DNA of 41,166 nt from Bacteroidota bacterium (lineage in GTDB: Bacteria; Bacteroidota; Rhodothermia; Rhodothermales; JANQRZ01), in contig JBCDKT010000035.1 in NCBI GenBank assembly GCA_038746285.1, positions 1-41,166 of the forward strand, in the 5' to 3' direction. Below are positions 17,056 to 24,149 of this stretch, piece after piece. The notes beneath the pieces were generated by a model that ran no database searches, was not told the origin of the DNA, and worked only from the letters and a program-made list of their open reading frames with translations. The translations under genes were made by a program, and so were the position numbers. Every line of letters starts with the position of its first letter. The first letter of the stretch is position 1.

Positions 17056-18180
17056 CTACTGCTCGTGGCCGAACACGAAGTGGTCGAGGAACGCCCGGGC
17101 GTACGGGGACCGCTCGGCAGCCGCCCCGTCGAGCGGGTTGTCCCAGTGGACCCCCTCCCCGTTCGCGAGCACGACGAGGGCGAGCCCGCGCGACGGCACA
17201 CGCAGCAGCAGCGACGACGCGCCGGCCTCGTCGTCCCACCCGGCGTGCCACACGAGCCGCTCGCCCCGGTAGTCCTGAACGTACCAGCCGTACGCGTACG
17301 GGAGCGGCCGTCCCTCCCGGTCGAGCGGCGGCGTGGTCAGCTTCTCCATCACGGCGGGCGACGCGAGCGACCCGGCGTCGAGTGCCTCGGCATACCTCGC
17401 GAGGTCGAGCGCGGTCGAGACGACGCCCGCGCCGCCCGCCAGCGCCCGCCCCGGTTGGCGGCGCTGGACGTACTCGCCGTCCACGATCCCGTACCCCCGC
17501 GCCATGTCGTACACCACGTCCATCTTCGAGCGGTCCCACTGGCTCGCCACCGTCCGCGTCATGCCCGCCGGGCCGAGCACGCGCGCTTGGACTTGGCGCG
17601 CGAGTTCGTTCATGCCGCCCTCGATCTCCGTCGAGTCGTTCACGGTCCATTCGAGGTACCGCGAGAGACGAGAGAACATGAGGGGGTTGTAGAAGAAGGC
17701 GTGGCCGAGGTCCCCGTTCGACGTGTGGGTGAGGACAGTCCCGACGGTGATCGGGGCGGCGCAGTCAAGGCCGCGCTTGAACACGAGCGGGGACCGCGAG
17801 AGCCACTCGCAGAACCCGTCGAAACCGGGCACCTCCGCCATCCGGGCGTCGAGGTCCACGACGCCGTCGGCTTCGAGGCCGAGGAACGTGAGGCCGATGA
17901 ACGTTTTCGTCACCGACGCGACCCAGAACGGGGTGTCGGGCGTGACGGGGACCTCTTCGTCCGTGTCGGCGACGCCGAACCCGTCGGCCCAGACGGGCTC
18001 GCCCCTGCGGACGACGGCCACGGCAAGCCCCGGCGTCGGATGGGCGCGCCAGACCGAGTCGAGGGTTGGTCGGAAGGAGTCGAGCGACGGCGGGCGTTCG
18101 AGGCCCTGCGCCTGTGCGACGCGGAGGGCGAGGAGCGACAGCGCGACCAAGCCGAGGCGCCGCACCAGAGGGTTTTGCAT
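17056..18180 (-). CDS. Secreted serine hydrolase, beta-lactamase class C family
   Basis: 374 residues with a Sec signal peptide (LGLVALSLLALRVAQAQ). It is a member of the AmpC/esterase/D-Ala-D-Ala-peptidase-like family (PF00144). Motif 1 is S89-V-T-K92 (WVASVTKTF), and the C-terminal HAG motif is in VWHAGWDDEAG. The Tyr motif is probably in FFYNPLMFS, where the usual Y-x-N is compressed. Long loops (EVPGFDGFCEWLSR, VFKRGLDCA) carry a Cys pair. These proteins act on periplasmic or extracellular esters or peptides, and the substrate cannot be deduced. The gene is not obviously coupled to its neighbours (81 bp and 50 bp gaps) but is co-directional with the whole island. Confidence 0.85.
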   Translation of the reverse strand: MQNPLVRRLGLVALSLLALRVAQAQGLERPPSLDSFRPTLDSVWRAHPTPGLAVAVVRRGEPVWADGFGVADTDEEVPVTPDTPFWVASVTKTFIGLTFLGLEADGVVDLDARMAEVPGFDGFCEWLSRSPLVFKRGLDCAAPITVGTVLTHTSNGDLGHAFFYNPLMFSRLSRYLEWTVNDSTEIEGGMNELARQVQARVLGPAGMTRTVASQWDRSKMDVVYDMARGYGIVDGEYVQRRQPGRALAGGAGVVSTALDLARYAEALDAGSLASPAVMEKLTTPPLDREGRPLPYAYGWYVQDYRGERLVWHAGWDDEAGASSLLLRVPSRGLALVVLANGEGVHWDNPLDGAAAERSPYARAFLDHFVFGHEQ

Positions 18181-18230
18181 GAGCGAGGAGAGAGTGCGGG
18201 CTAACGGAGTGGCGCTTCAGCCGCGCGGTG

Positions 18231-18587
18231 CTAGTGGTGCATTTCTAGTACGACAAGCGAGGCCGCGCCGGACCACCGCCAGCGCGTTGGGTAGTAGAAG
18301 TAGCTGTCCGGGAAGTCACCGAGGTGGTGGCCGTCCTCCGAGGGGTCGGCGAGGTGCGGGCGGACCTCCGACTTCCAGAACTCGAATGTCTCCGATCCCG
18401 GAACCCACCGGAGCGGAGCGCCCACGTTGGCGACGACAAACTGAACGGAGCCGAGGCGGAGCAACTCGCGCAACGTCGCTTCGCTCAGATCTGCCTCTCG
18501 CTCCGTCGCTACGACCTCACCCGCCTCGGTCCACACCTCTGGTAGCGGAGTGCGAGTGACCTGCCGGACGAAGCCAGTCTCAGGCAT
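18231..18587 (-). CDS. Hypothetical protein
   Basis: 118 residues from the ATG at 18587; the open frame upstream of that ATG does not look protein-like. I do not recognise the family. It is mixed alpha/beta: TGFVRQVTRTPLPEVWTEAG, EADLSEATLRELLRLGSVQFVVANVGAPLRWV, FEFWKSEVRPHLAD, then YFYYPTRWRWSGAASLVVLEMHH. The middle segment (LRELLRLGSVQFVVANVG) looks like a helix followed by a buried strand. No signal peptide. It belongs to the accessory island and has normal (high) GC content, unlike the GTPase operon beside it. Confidence 0.5.
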   Translation of the reverse strand: MPETGFVRQVTRTPLPEVWTEAGEVVATEREADLSEATLRELLRLGSVQFVVANVGAPLRWVPGSETFEFWKSEVRPHLADPSEDGHHLGDFPDSYFYYPTRWRWSGAASLVVLEMHH

Positions 18588-19136
18588 GGCGAGAGCGCGG
18601 TAGAACAGAAGGCCGCTCAACCGCGAAGGGCTGAGGGCACAATGACAGAACGAAGCGAAAGTAGCGCCGACGCTCGGACGAGCCAAGAACGCTGGCGCCC
18701 TTCGTCGGCTTGCAGCGGCGGGACGCTTCCAAGAAGGTACGTGCTGCCCTATATTGCTGCTACCCCTGCGTGGCCCGCCGCCGCAAGCCCCACGCATAAC
18801 TGACGCCACAGCTCACGCTTGGCGTCGCCCATCTCGGGAATGGGAAGCGGCGGTGTGCATCGACGAAACGCGTCTGGGATGCGGGCTACGGCCTCCAGCT
18901 GCAGCCCGCCTCACTCGTTGGAGTGAGCGAGCCCGTTGAGGGGTTTGGTCGCCCGTAGGCACCGGGAAGGTGGCCTGCCGGGTACCCTGCATCGACGCAG
19001 AGTGAGCGGCCACGAGAGCGGGGGCGGAGTTGAAGGCGTGCGCGAAGTCTATTGACTGGGGCCAGGCCGTATGCCTGCAGCCCCTTCTCCTACTTGTGTC
19101 AGCCCTACATCAACTTCTTTGAGGGGTTGTGCCGCG
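18588..19136. other. Gene-free stretch inside the island
   Basis: About 550 bp. It holds the 74-bp repeat and a small perfect hairpin at about 18911-18928 (CTCACTC, GTTG, GAGTGAG). I see no convincing open frame. Confidence 0.5.
18648..18721. repeat. 74-bp dispersed intergenic repeat, copy 2
   Basis: Matches 15231-15304 without gaps at about 74% identity. A GCCGACG/CGTCGGC stem closes most of the element. It lies upstream of the 118-residue hypothetical gene. Confidence 0.6.
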
Positions 19137-19751
19137 CTAGTGGAAGCGTGAGGATTGATTAGATAATACCTCAATCATGGACTCAAAATCGGCAAGTCTA
19201 AGCGCCAGTTCAATTCGGGTAGATTCTTTTATGTCAGAATGCTCAATGCTCTGAGAAACCGATCTTGCTAAATTTATCAGGGGGCCTCTCAGGTTCCTGA
19301 ATCTGGTTGCTACTGCTTCGGCTGAGGAGTCGGACAGGGCAGGCCGTCTCGGGTCTCCATCTAGGAATCTTGAGAGACGATCTATTCCAGAGGCCATCCA
19401 CTGAGTGTACTCCTTTAAGAGAGGAATAGCTTGGACTGGGCTGAACACCGATGACTTTCGCTCAATGCGATTCAGAAGGCCCCTAAGTTCAATGAGACGC
19501 ACGCGAGCTTCTAGCCAAGCAGAACTAGAAGGGCCAACCTCATACCTGTCGAGCACATCAGATGCATAGCGCTGTAGCATATCGTACAGCTCATACATGC
19601 TCCTGAATTCCATTCCGTTCTGGAGCAAGTCGGCAGAATCAGAAGCAGCAGACTCGTCTAGGCTAGACCTTAGCTTGTCGTTATACTCCTTCAGTAGAGA
19701 TGACAAACGGTCAAGCTCTTTTCTGGCAAATACGTTTTCCGGCTCGTTCAT
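19137..19751 (-). CDS. Helical partner protein of the GTPase
   Basis: 204 residues, almost all predicted alpha-helix with heptad-like spacing (LDRLSSLLKEYNDKL, EFRSMYELYDMLQRYASDVLDRYE, ARVRLIELRGLLNRIE, YTQWMASGIDRLSRFL, FRNLRGPLINLARSVSQSIEHSDI, LRLADFESMIEVLSNQS). I do not recognise the family. It starts in a 4-bp ATGA overlap with the upstream GTPase gene, so the two are made together and probably form a complex. The base composition (near 50% GC) matches the GTPase gene and is far below the flanking sequence, so the pair was acquired together. No membrane segment is present. Confidence 0.75.
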   Translation of the reverse strand: MNEPENVFARKELDRLSSLLKEYNDKLRSSLDESAASDSADLLQNGMEFRSMYELYDMLQRYASDVLDRYEVGPSSSAWLEARVRLIELRGLLNRIERKSSVFSPVQAIPLLKEYTQWMASGIDRLSRFLDGDPRRPALSDSSAEAVATRFRNLRGPLINLARSVSQSIEHSDIKESTRIELALRLADFESMIEVLSNQSSRFH

Positions 19752-20599
19752 GCTTCCCAGTCTTTAAGTGCAATTAGCGTCTCCCAAAAGCGCTGCAGCG
19801 AGTGCGCTTGGGCGGCCTGATCGTATCCAGCCACTGTCGGGGCGAGCACTTCACCCTTTCCGGTCGTAAAATTATAGATTACCAGTGACACTGGAGTCAT
19901 TTCGTGTCTAAACATTTTGCCACCAAGCGCGCTCGATATGTCGACCACTATTTCTCCAATCGGACCTTCCTCGTAGAAATGAACGACCTCCCTCGACCTG
20001 TCCGACCAAAGATCTTGCTTGGTGACCAAGCTCAGCAGCCAGATTTTCTTGTCACATGACTTGATGAAAGGAGCCAGTCGCTTATAAACGCTGACCTCGT
20101 CGGCCCTACTGCTTTCTAGATACTGGGACATGAATTCAGATTCGTCTCCTGTGTAGAGTCTGTTTTCTTTGTAGCTGTTTCCTAGGCTATGGTAGCCATA
20201 AGCAGTCAGCACAACGATACCCCTATACTCGCCACCTGCGATTCCGGCTTCGAGGTCCGACCAAGTGGAGTCACGCCTGTGTCGCTGGCCTGGAGGGATG
20301 ACAAGCTCTACGTTCTCATCGTCGGCAAGAGGCACTCTTTCAACCCCGAGACTTTCCAGGTACTCAGTTTGAGTATCGAGAAGGGTGTCATGGTCGCCGC
20401 TTAGCAGCCTAGCAGTAGTGGATTTTCCGACGCCACCAGGGCCAATAATTAGCACGCCTCGCTCAACTCCTTCTGCATCCTTCTGAGGGCGAGACAACCA
20501 CTCTCTGATCTTGCCGACCTGCCCAACCAGCCAATCCCTGTTCTTCCAAAGGAAGCTACCAAGCTCAGTCCACACGTTTTTGGCAGGTTCGTCAGTCAT
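19748..20599 (-). CDS. Predicted P-loop GTPase of unknown role
   Basis: 283 residues. Walker A is GPGGVGKST (53-61). A switch-II-like PPGQRHRRDSTW follows (103-113 region), in which the usual Asp of DxxG is replaced (VIPPGQ). The base-recognition motif is TKQD (193-196), in place of NKxD. The N-terminus (VWTELGSFLWKNRDWLVGQVGKIREWL) is amphipathic. The arrangement suggests a Ras/Arf/MglA-like small GTPase fold with extensions; nucleotide specificity is inferred from TKQD only. The low GC content, the tight pairing with a helical protein and the location between direct repeats suggest a mobile accessory system, possibly anti-phage or signalling. That role is speculative. Confidence 0.75.
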   Translation of the reverse strand: MTDEPAKNVWTELGSFLWKNRDWLVGQVGKIREWLSRPQKDAEGVERGVLIIGPGGVGKSTTARLLSGDHDTLLDTQTEYLESLGVERVPLADDENVELVIPPGQRHRRDSTWSDLEAGIAGGEYRGIVVLTAYGYHSLGNSYKENRLYTGDESEFMSQYLESSRADEVSVYKRLAPFIKSCDKKIWLLSLVTKQDLWSDRSREVVHFYEEGPIGEIVVDISSALGGKMFRHEMTPVSLVIYNFTTGKGEVLAPTVAGYDQAAQAHSLQRFWETLIALKDWEA

Positions 20600-20731
20600 G
20601 AGGCGCTGCCCCGATCAGTTTGGGAGGTAAATCTACCACCGCTGCTTGACCCAGACCCACACGAACCCGAGGGCGCGGCATAACTACTACTTCACGAGCG
20701 CGGGCGGCTCGGTAAGGGTCGGAATCGGCCC

Positions 20732-20737
20732 ATTATA
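20732..20737 (-). promoter_or_regulatory. TATAAT -10 box for the GTPase operon
   Basis: A perfect TATAAT on the minus strand in a GC-rich context, about 130 bp before the GTPase start. The -35 region is not clear. A 10-bp inverted repeat (CGCGCTCGCT and its complement) lies just upstream and could be an operator or the terminator of the kinase gene. Confidence 0.45.
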
Positions 20738-20809
20738 CGGCGCGCTCGCTTGCGAAACGTGCCGCTCAGGCGCTTAGCGAGCGCGGAGCTGCATAAGAAC
20801 CGGTTCGAG

Positions 20810-21709
20810 CTACTTCGCACGCTGCGCCAGCGCCAGGGCACCCTCGACGGGGCGGCGCTCGGGGCGGACGATGCGCCAGCGGGGGAGGTGGCGCAGGAAC
20901 GCCTCGGCGAGGCACTCGCGGTAGTACGCCTCCTGCGTCATCCCGCCGGTGAGGACGAGGCGCGGCGCAAGCTCGCCCTCGGCCTGGGTCACGAGCCACG
21001 CGGCGCGCTGCGCGAGCGCGTTGGCCTGCGTCTTGATGATCCGGGTCCCCACCCAGTCGTGGTTCTCCCCGGCCGCGACCGCGAGCGGGGCGAGCGTCTG
21101 GACCGCGAGGTCGCCGCCGTAGACGAACCGGATGAGGTCCTCCGCCGAGGCGAGGCCGTGCTCGTCGGCGAGGAGGTGGCGGAGCGCGGTCGGCTCGCCC
21201 CCGTCGAAGTCGGCGGCGACGGCGGCGAGCACGGCGGTGCCGAGGGCGGTGCCGCTGCCCTCGTCGCCGATGCGCGCGCCCCAGCCCCCGGCCCGGAGCA
21301 GCGCTCCGTCTTCGGTGCGCCCCAGCACGAGCGACCCGGTCCCGACGAGCGCCACGAGGCCACTCTCCCCCCCGAACGCGGCTTCGAGCGCGATCACCCC
21401 GTCGTGCTCAACCACGAGCGGCACGTCCGCGATCTCGGGAAGCCGAGCGCGAAGCCGAGCGGCGAGGTCGGCCTGCTCGTGCGCGCGCCCGGCTCCGGCC
21501 ACGCCGAGGCAGACCCCGCCGACGGCCTCGTGGTCGAGCGCGGCGAGGGCCGTGCGGAGCAGACCGGCCAGCGCGTCGCTGCTCTGCGCGGCTCCGTCGC
21601 GCTGAAGGTTCACCCCGGCCCCACGCCCCCCGGCCTCGGCCCGACCTGCGCGGGCCAGCCACTCGGTCTTCGTCCCGCCCGCGTCGATGCCGATGTAGAG
21701 AGGAGACAC
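20810..21709 (-). CDS. BadF/BadG/BcrA-type sugar kinase (N-acetylglucosamine kinase-like)
   Basis: 299 residues from a GTG start. It is an ASKHA-fold kinase: GIDAGGTKTEWLA (phosphate 1), LVVEHDGVIALEAAFGG, LVALVGTGSLVLG (phosphate 2), GGWGARIGDEGSG, and LVLTGGMTQEAYY near the end (adenosine site). This is the pattern of N-acetylglucosamine/glucosamine kinases of the BadF family, so ATP-dependent phosphorylation of an amino sugar in the cytosol is likely. The last ~265 bp occur again at 15831-16095, on the far side of a 4.7-kb island. The penicillin-acylase gene lies upstream on the same strand, 188 bp away. Confidence 0.88.
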   Translation of the reverse strand: MSPLYIGIDAGGTKTEWLARAGRAEAGGRGAGVNLQRDGAAQSSDALAGLLRTALAALDHEAVGGVCLGVAGAGRAHEQADLAARLRARLPEIADVPLVVEHDGVIALEAAFGGESGLVALVGTGSLVLGRTEDGALLRAGGWGARIGDEGSGTALGTAVLAAVAADFDGGEPTALRHLLADEHGLASAEDLIRFVYGGDLAVQTLAPLAVAAGENHDWVGTRIIKTQANALAQRAAWLVTQAEGELAPRLVLTGGMTQEAYYRECLAEAFLRHLPRWRIVRPERRPVEGALALAQRAK

Positions 21710-21790
21710 GGGTTGCTATCCTCGAGGTGTGACGTTGATGTAACTGCCGCGCTGCGTCTCTGCCATGGCGTTCTTGCACGGACGACCACA

Positions 21791-21841
21791 GACGGCAGAC
21801 CGCGGACGACAGGCAGAGACAACGCCCGGCGGTCTACCGTC
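21791..21841. repeat. Inverted repeat between the acylase and kinase genes
   Basis: GACGGCAGACCG (21791-21802) pairs with CGGTCTACCGTC (21830-21841) with one mismatch. Both arms are made of short recurring words (GACGGCAGAC, CGGACGAC). It follows the stop codon of the minus-strand acylase gene. Confidence 0.55.
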
Positions 21842-21897
21842 CGCCGTCCGTCGTCGAGAGGCTGACGCGCGCGGTGAGCTGAGCAGAAATATCATCC

Positions 21898-23967
21898 CTA
21901 TTCCTCCGCGGGTAGCAGTCGCAGCGTATGCACCGTCTCGGGGGCTTGCCCGACGGGGCGCGGCTGGAGCGGACGCGCCGACGCGAGCGAGCGGGTGCGG
22001 GCGTCGTCGGCGTTCGGGTTGCGGTGGCGGATGCGGAGGTCCGCCGCGCCCGGCACGGTCGCCTGCGCCGACCAGACGGCGCTCGGCTCGGTGCCGGCGA
22101 GGGCCGGCGAGGGCCCCCATGCGAGGGCCGGCGAGGGCCCCCATGCGAGGGCCGTCGGGTGGCCGCCGTCGGGAAGGAGGATCGGCGCGAAGCGGCGGCG
22201 GCCTGCGTCCGTCGTGTCGGTCGTAAAGAGCGGGTAGAGGCGGACGGCCTGCTGCACGTTCTGCCAGCGCCAGCGCGCCCCGTCCGAGCCGTAGGCCGAG
22301 TCTATCGCCGCCACCGCCTGCCGGAGCGACTGCGTGAGCGCCACGGCCGCCGGGTTTGGCATCACCCTGCCCGTCGAGTCGGGCGGCGGCGGGGGTGCCG
22401 ACACTGCGGCCGGATCGGGGAGGGTACCGGTGCGCGCGCGGTGCGTCGCCATCCAGGTCTCGAACACCGAGGCTCCGATCGAGGCAGGATCGTAGCGGAA
22501 GTCCCAGCCCCGGAGGTAGGCCGCCGCGTCGCGGAGATCGGCGTCGATCTCGCCCGGCCCGTCGAGGGCTGCGATGAGCGGCGGGGCGAGAGCCGCCGCC
22601 CACGCACTGTAGGCGTCGGCGAGAAGACCGTCCGGCCCGGTGTCGGTGCTGCCGGCGGCGAGGAGCGCGAGGCGGTCGGCGACGTAGCGGGCCTCGTCGC
22701 TCGACCCGGCGACCACGCCTCCCGGCAGCGACCGGGCGACGGCCGGGCTGCCCAGCACCCGCGCCTGCCCGTCCTCGGCGATCAGGCCCGTTCCGGGGAA
22801 GAGGGCGAACGTCGCGGCCTCGCCTCGCAGCAGCGCGCGCCACGCGCCGAGGTCCGTCGCCGTCCCGAAGCCGCGCCACCGGAGCTGCCACGTCGAAAGC
22901 ACGGGCGGCGCGGAGGCGGAGTCCTGCACGACGGGGGCCGGCGCAGTCTCGTTCGGGGCGAAGAGGTGGAGCGCGTCCGGCGAGCGGTAGACCGTCACGA
23001 GCGTTTCGTCGCCGCTACGGGCCGTGATCCGGTCGTAGCTCGGGACGAGCGCGGCCGAGTCGGTGGGGGCCGAGACGAGGTCGGTGGTTCCGTTCAGGAA
23101 GAGGCTCCACGCCGTGCGGTCGCCGTAGCCCGCCGGGAAGACGAGCGTGCCGGGAACCGAGGCCACCACAGTCTGCCGCCCGCCTTGCCGCAGCGCGACC
23201 TCCTGGAGCAGGGGCAGCGCCGAGCGGCCGTAGACGTGCCGCTGCACGAACTGCGTCCCGGCCGAGTTCTGGACGGCGAAGGCGAGGCTGTGCTCCAGCC
23301 CGCCGACCCGGAGCGTAGCCCGAAACGCCGAGTCCGCCGCGACGAACCGCCCCAGCGATGGGCTCGCCCGGTACGCGTCCTGCGCGAGCGAGTCGGCGAG
23401 GGTCGAGGCGGACGCGGCGAGGTAGGCGACGAGGCGCTCGACCGCGAGCGCGTCCCACGGCTCCCACCGGCGGGCGTCGACGTCGAGGAGCACGAACTCG
23501 TCGCCTTCGCTGAGGCGGTCCCGCTCGAAGGCCCGGTTGACGCCGCGTGCGTAGGCGCCGAGCACGGTCCGGTCGGCCTCGGGAAGCGCGTCGTAGAGCG
23601 TCCGGGCAAGCGCGCCAAACCCGAGCTGCAGCGCGTGTCGGTCGAAGGCGAGCGTCGCCTCGTCGTCGAACCACTGGCTGAGCGAGCCCGTCGCAGCCTG
23701 GCGCCGGAGCGCCATCGGCCATGCGTTGTGGAGCGCGTGCGCGTACCCCAGCCCCGCCATCAGGTCCGCCTCGCTCTGCGCCTCGACGGTGGCGAGCCCG
23801 TCAGCGTCGTGGGTGACCGTGACGGATGCACCGAGGCCGGGCACGCGCACCTCGCCGTCCAGGCTTGGGCCGGTCTCGTAGGCGAGGTACCACGCCGTCA
23901 GCGCCAGCCCGGTCACCGCCAGCAGGACGACGAGGAGGGTGGTGAGAAGGCGACCGAGCAGGGGCAT
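21898..23967 (-). CDS. Divergent penicillin acylase (Ntn hydrolase) family protein
   Basis: 689 residues. A single N-terminal hydrophobic segment (LLTTLLVVLLAVTGLALTAWYLAY) anchors or exports it. GEVRVPGLGASVTVTHDADGLATVEAQSEADLMAGLGYAHAL (23725-23850) is the usual start of a penicillin acylase alpha subunit. The self-processing serine of the family normally lies in a GSNxW motif; the best candidate here is Ser227 in EHSLAFAVQ, where the following Asn is Leu and the Trp is Phe. The autocatalytic site may therefore be altered. The later AWSLFLNGTTDL and the C-terminal WRWQNVQQAVRLYPLF fit the family. A 24-bp tandem repeat near the C-terminus encodes two and a half copies of an eight-residue unit rich in Pro, Ala and Trp. 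Substrates of family members include acyl-homoserine lactones and N-acyl amino acids; unknown here. Confidence 0.8.
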   Translation of the reverse strand: MPLLGRLLTTLLVVLLAVTGLALTAWYLAYETGPSLDGEVRVPGLGASVTVTHDADGLATVEAQSEADLMAGLGYAHALHNAWPMALRRQAATGSLSQWFDDEATLAFDRHALQLGFGALARTLYDALPEADRTVLGAYARGVNRAFERDRLSEGDEFVLLDVDARRWEPWDALAVERLVAYLAASASTLADSLAQDAYRASPSLGRFVAADSAFRATLRVGGLEHSLAFAVQNSAGTQFVQRHVYGRSALPLLQEVALRQGGRQTVVASVPGTLVFPAGYGDRTAWSLFLNGTTDLVSAPTDSAALVPSYDRITARSGDETLVTVYRSPDALHLFAPNETAPAPVVQDSASAPPVLSTWQLRWRGFGTATDLGAWRALLRGEAATFALFPGTGLIAEDGQARVLGSPAVARSLPGGVVAGSSDEARYVADRLALLAAGSTDTGPDGLLADAYSAWAAALAPPLIAALDGPGEIDADLRDAAAYLRGWDFRYDPASIGASVFETWMATHRARTGTLPDPAAVSAPPPPPDSTGRVMPNPAAVALTQSLRQAVAAIDSAYGSDGARWRWQNVQQAVRLYPLFTTDTTDAGRRRFAPILLPDGGHPTALAWGPSPALAWGPSPALAGTEPSAVWSAQATVPGAADLRIRHRNPNADDARTRSLASARPLQPRPVGQAPETVHTLRLLPAEE
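22097..22154. repeat. 24-bp in-frame tandem repeat in the acylase gene
   Basis: Two exact copies (22097-22120, 22121-22144) and ten bases of a third. The unit encodes eight residues (PSPALAWG in permuted order), so copy-number change keeps the frame. Confidence 0.9.
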
Positions 23968-24032
23968 GGAGGGTGGGGAGGGTCAAGAAAAGACGGCCAA
24001 GTTACGAAGGCCCTCGCGCTCCGGGCCGACCT

Positions 24033-24056
24033 GTAGGGGCGAGGCGCGCCTCGCCC
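24033..24056. repeat. GTAGGGGC-type palindrome after polX
   Basis: GTAGGGGC begins at 24033, and 24037-24056 is a perfect 20-bp palindrome. The same opening word and hairpin design occur at 30360-30388. It lies about 95 bp past the polX stop codon on the transcript. Confidence 0.6.
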
Positions 24057-24149
24057 GAGGACTGATGCTTCCCCCTCGTGCCCGGCGCCAACGGTTCTTC
24101 CCTCCAGGCCCTCCGCGCCGGACCGACTCTCCGCGCCGTAGAGAGCGCC

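Noticed and set aside
21928-24036. A 702-codon plus-strand frame opposite the acylase gene
   Set aside because: Same reason: Arg/Gly-rich antisense frame, no family.
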